Part shown: positions 61,511 to 64,000 of the stretch, one piece after another
Position numbering within the stretch: the stretch's first letter is position 1
How the letters are laid out: the number at the start of each line of letters is the position of its first letter
DNA from: Bacteroidaceae bacterium
GTDB taxonomy: Bacteria; Bacteroidota; Bacteroidia; Bacteroidales; Bacteroidaceae
DNA length: 64,000 bases
Assembly (NCBI GenBank): GCA_024398635.1
Contig: JAKSIV010000010.1
Coordinates: 1 to 64,000 of the forward strand
Direction of reading: 5' to 3'
Position numbers and translations under genes: made by a program
Notes under the pieces: generated by a model
The model's input: only the letters and a program-made list of their open reading frames with translations
What the model was told of the DNA's origin: nothing
Database searches by the model: none

Positions 61511-62284
61511 ATGTCAAAGATATTCCGTAGAATTATCCTGTTCTTCCTGATGTCATCCATGTACATAGGAAACGGTCTTTCGGCACAGGTCCTGCCTGTG
61601 CTCAACAGCTTTCGCGGAAGGACTTTCAACGGAACGCTTGATGTGTCATGGCCTGTGCTGTTTGAAGACTGTACCTTTGTAACGGACAGCGTCGTCTTGC
61701 GTCATTCTTACGGTGCCGTGTTCCGTAACTGTACCTTTGAGAGCCGGACAGGGACGCTGTATATGGCTGAAAACGGAGACGGAGTGATTCTGGCAGACTG
61801 TGATGTGACAGGATGCGATGAACTGAGATTTTGCCGTATCCCGTCCCTGACAGACAGGAATTATATTACAGGAGTCAGGATAAACGGCGAAGAATGCTCT
61901 GTACTGGATGAGCAGGAGAGTATCATTGATATTGACGGTCTGGAGTTGTCAGAAACAGTTACAGAGGGTTCTGCAGGGCCGATGTTCATGATAATGAACG
62001 CTGACCGCAATACCCTAAGAGGCGGTGAGACGGCAGTCGTCTCGGTTCGCGGACTTGAAGGAGGAATGTTCGTGGGGTGGCAGTCATCGGATCCTACGGT
62101 AGAGCTCAGAGTGGATGGCGAATTCTCATGTACAGTCATTGCTCCGGCGCAGGTTAATGAAAGCGGAACGGTAGTGATATCAGCATATACGGAATACGGT
62201 TTGGAGGCTGCCTGCAAATTGACGCTTGCGGCTGACGAACAGACTGCGGTATCCGTCAAGAAATCACGTAAGAAACAGAGATGA
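61511..62284 (+). CDS. Secreted protein of unknown function
   Basis: The 257 residues from ATG 61511 (in-frame ATG 61493 is less likely) have a signal peptide (ends LSAQ). A region with short repeats (FEDCTFVTDSVVLRHSYGAVFRNCTFESRTG) looks like turns of a right-handed beta-helix. An Ig-like domain follows (NTLRGGETAVVSVRGLEGG...FVGWQSSDP), with a basic tail. The stop overlaps the next gene's ATG, so it is coupled to the sensor gene and may serve it. I do not know the family. TACATTTG at about 61499 is a candidate -7 box. Confidence 0.65.
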   Translation: MSKIFRRIILFFLMSSMYIGNGLSAQVLPVLNSFRGRTFNGTLDVSWPVLFEDCTFVTDSVVLRHSYGAVFRNCTFESRTGTLYMAENGDGVILADCDVTGCDELRFCRIPSLTDRNYITGVRINGEECSVLDEQESIIDIDGLELSETVTEGSAGPMFMIMNADRNTLRGGETAVVSVRGLEGGMFVGWQSSDPTVELRVDGEFSCTVIAPAQVNESGTVVISAYTEYGLEAACKLTLAADEQTAVSVKKSRKKQR

Positions 62285-64000
62285 GACTGAAAGGACTCGG
62301 ATATTTGGTTTTAGGGACAATGCTGTGTGTTGCGTCAACTCTTAATGCGACGGCACAGAATTCAGGTCAGACGGTGTTTGACTTGAACGAGAAGGCTATA
62401 TCCTACCTTTGGAACAATCTTGACACTGCCGAGCAGTATGCCAGGTATGCTATGGAGATATCGCGGCGGCATTCTGATGAGCGTGCCAAAGCCGTAAATA
62501 CTCTTGCCCGCATTGCTTTCATGCGGATGGATTATACCCAGTCATGGGAATTGTACAGTTCTGTACCTTCCGTCACGAGCAATATGCTCGAAGTGGTAGC
62601 ATCGCAGATAGGACTTATGCGTATATGTCAGCGCACATCGGATAACGTCTCTTTCTATGAATACCGTAACAGCATACTCCTGAATCTTCGTGCCCTGCAT
62701 GAAGAGAGTGAGGCCCTGAATGCCGCTCAGAGAGACAGGCTGATGTCGCTTGAACGCTCGTTCCGTATGGAGTCGGCACGATACTGGTTTGAGCTTGAGC
62801 AGCTTGGACAGGCAGGACGTGAGATGTCATATGTAGTGCCTGACAACAGGCTGCGTGATGACCATGACCGCTACCTGATGTACACCTATATGCACGGGTT
62901 GGGGATAGGTCTCGAGGCAAACGGACTTGAGGATATGGCGTCACAGAGACTTCGCAGCCTGGATAACTGTCTGCGTAATGCAGTGCGATATAACAATGTC
63001 AGGATGCAGGCACTGAGTATAAGCGCCATCTGTTCGCTGTTGCTAGAATACGGGACGGAGAATGTGCTGTCAGGTGTGAGCGATGATATGCTGTTGCGTC
63101 TGAATGCATCTGATGTACAGTCGGAGCTGTTGCCTACACAGCTGGCTCTCAAGGCATTGCAGCTGTCAGCGTCATACGGCGGACAGTATGAGATAATTGA
63201 GTGTGAGCGTCTGCTAGCCTCATGCTATATTGAGCGCGGCCTGTTTGAGGAGGCTCTTGGCGCATTGGGAACGGCACTTGATATGCTCAATGACAATTGC
63301 CGTCTCAACAACGCCGGTAAAAATGAGCTGGAGCCGCTGGAGCGTTATCGCAGTGACGGCGTGATAGTGGAGGAACTGTGGATGGATGCCATGCCTCATG
63401 GAGTGGTTCCCGAATGTATGGCTTCGCTTCGTGAGCAGATGAGTCTTGCATATTCGGGACTGAATGACAAGATTGCGTCGGACTATAACCGAACGGTCTA
63501 TCTTGAGATTCAGAAGAATATTCGTCTGGACCGCCGTTTTGAGGCTCGTACCATTCTGCTGGAGCGTTCCAACCGTAGCCTTATGGTCATGCTGTATGCC
63601 GTGGCTGCGGCAATCATATTGCTGATAGCATTCATATTGCTGTTCCATAAACGAATAAACGCAGCCAACCGTAAGTATGTAAGTATGATGCAGAAAACGG
63701 TTGAAATGTGCGGCAGCATCCTTAAACCTGCTCCAGCTGATACTGATATCATAGAATGGCTTAACGGTACCGTAGCTCCGGAGTTGAAGGAGCTGACGGG
63801 AGCGGAGTCTGTATGCATAAATGAGAATGCCGAGATAGATGCTTCGTGGGGCGGTAAAAGGGTGAGCCGTGACAGCCGTGCCGTGTTGAACATAGTTGCT
63901 CCGTATCTGAAGGCTGCATTGAGGAACGCCGATGAGCTTGTAGGTCAGGCCGATCGGCTCAAACAGGCAGAAAAGCAGCATTATCTGTACCGGTTGCATG
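62281..64000 (+). CDS. Sensor-like protein with DUF5112/DUF5113-type layout, 3' end outside window
   Basis: From ATG 62281 the frame stays open for 573 codons to the window end, so it is partial. A signal peptide (ends NATAQ) is followed by about 400 mostly helical residues with TPR-like repeats. A membrane span (SLMVMLYAVAAAIILLIAFILLFHKR) follows at about residues 435-460, then a cytoplasmic part with coiled-coil stretches. This matches Bacteroidota sensor proteins annotated DUF5112-DUF5113 with an ATPase domain and a downstream response regulator; the kinase part is not in the window. It is coupled to the preceding gene by ATGA. Confidence 0.7.
   Translation, partial: MRLKGLGYLVLGTMLCVASTLNATAQNSGQTVFDLNEKAISYLWNNLDTAEQYARYAMEISRRHSDERAKAVNTLARIAFMRMDYTQSWELYSSVPSVTSNMLEVVASQIGLMRICQRTSDNVSFYEYRNSILLNLRALHEESEALNAAQRDRLMSLERSFRMESARYWFELEQLGQAGREMSYVVPDNRLRDDHDRYLMYTYMHGLGIGLEANGLEDMASQRLRSLDNCLRNAVRYNNVRMQALSISAICSLLLEYGTENVLSGVSDDMLLRLNASDVQSELLPTQLALKALQLSASYGGQYEIIECERLLASCYIERGLFEEALGALGTALDMLNDNCRLNNAGKNELEPLERYRSDGVIVEELWMDAMPHGVVPECMASLREQMSLAYSGLNDKIASDYNRTVYLEIQKNIRLDRRFEARTILLERSNRSLMVMLYAVAAAIILLIAFILLFHKRINAANRKYVSMMQKTVEMCGSILKPAPADTDIIEWLNGTVAPELKELTGAESVCINENAEIDASWGGKRVSRDSRAVLNIVAPYLKAALRNADELVGQADRLKQAEKQHYLYRLH

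Noticed and set aside
62615..63999. - strand frames at the right end of the window
   Set aside because: They oppose the continuous + strand sensor frame (62281 to the window end), which has a signal peptide and membrane span.

Overview
The window looks like chromosome from a gut- or rumen-type Bacteroidales (Bacteroidota, Prevotella/Bacteroides-like). This rests on promoters of the TTG-N19/20-TAnnTTTG type, the near absence of Shine-Dalgarno sites, families typical of the order (DUF4301, DUF1573, 6-bladed propeller, DUF5112/5113-like sensor, RelB/PIN, ORF6N) and secreted plant-polysaccharide enzymes (GH5, GH10 with two CBM6, GH51). Genus and species cannot be fixed from the sequence alone.

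Layout. (i) 1-1048: mostly non-coding, with a hairpin, a decayed palindrome, a strong promoter in front of a possible tiny membrane peptide, a 23-bp tandem repeat and a truncated mutT remnant. (ii) 1049-14643: an AT-rich defence island. On the + strand is a tightly overlapping three-gene operon (HD-domain protein, P-loop ATPase with C-terminal winged-helix-like region, duplicated Rossmann-like protein) that I cannot assign to a named system. Facing it on the - strand is a C5 methyltransferase / MutL-MORC-type ATPase / Z1 helicase / PD-(D/E)XK (DUF4420-like) / AIPR operon, the MutL-Z1-AIPR ('MZA') type of restriction/defence system. Upstream of that lie a Vsr endonuclease and a nucleoside-deoxyribosyltransferase-like gene. 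(iii) 14644-21100: small accessory genes (ORF6N protein, DUF4160/DUF2442-HTH pair, RelB/PIN pair, TSCPD protein, GH5, MATE) punctuated by at least seven copies of one palindromic repeat that sits on or beside stop codons. (iv) 21126-33517: housekeeping and accessory genes (EttA, esterase, propeller protein, Y-family polymerase operon, QueF with queuosine-precursor transporter, SBF transporter, WxcM-GNAT fusion). (v) 33649-42428: tRNA-Ser and tRNA-Glu, RlmH, second SBF transporter, acyltransferase, then a small surface-glycan module (three GT2, one GT4, a Wzx-like flippase). (vi) 42482-53038: phosphohexomutase, 5'-nucleotidase lipoprotein, SPOR lipoprotein, RuvX, Def, TPR protein, then thrS-infC-rpmI-rplT followed by a probable 6S RNA. 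(vii) 53097-64000: GH10 xylanase, MltG, GH51 arabinofuranosidase, tRNA-Gly, DUF4301, DUF1573, TrmO, a secreted protein, and the first 573 codons of a sensor protein that runs off the window.

The items most worth pursuing are the unassigned HD/ATPase/Rossmann trio, the palindromes that supply stop codons, the structured element at 14687-14824, and the operator palindrome that exactly fills the -33/-7 spacer of the DUF4160/DUF2442 operon. All family names come from recognising motifs by eye. No database search was run.
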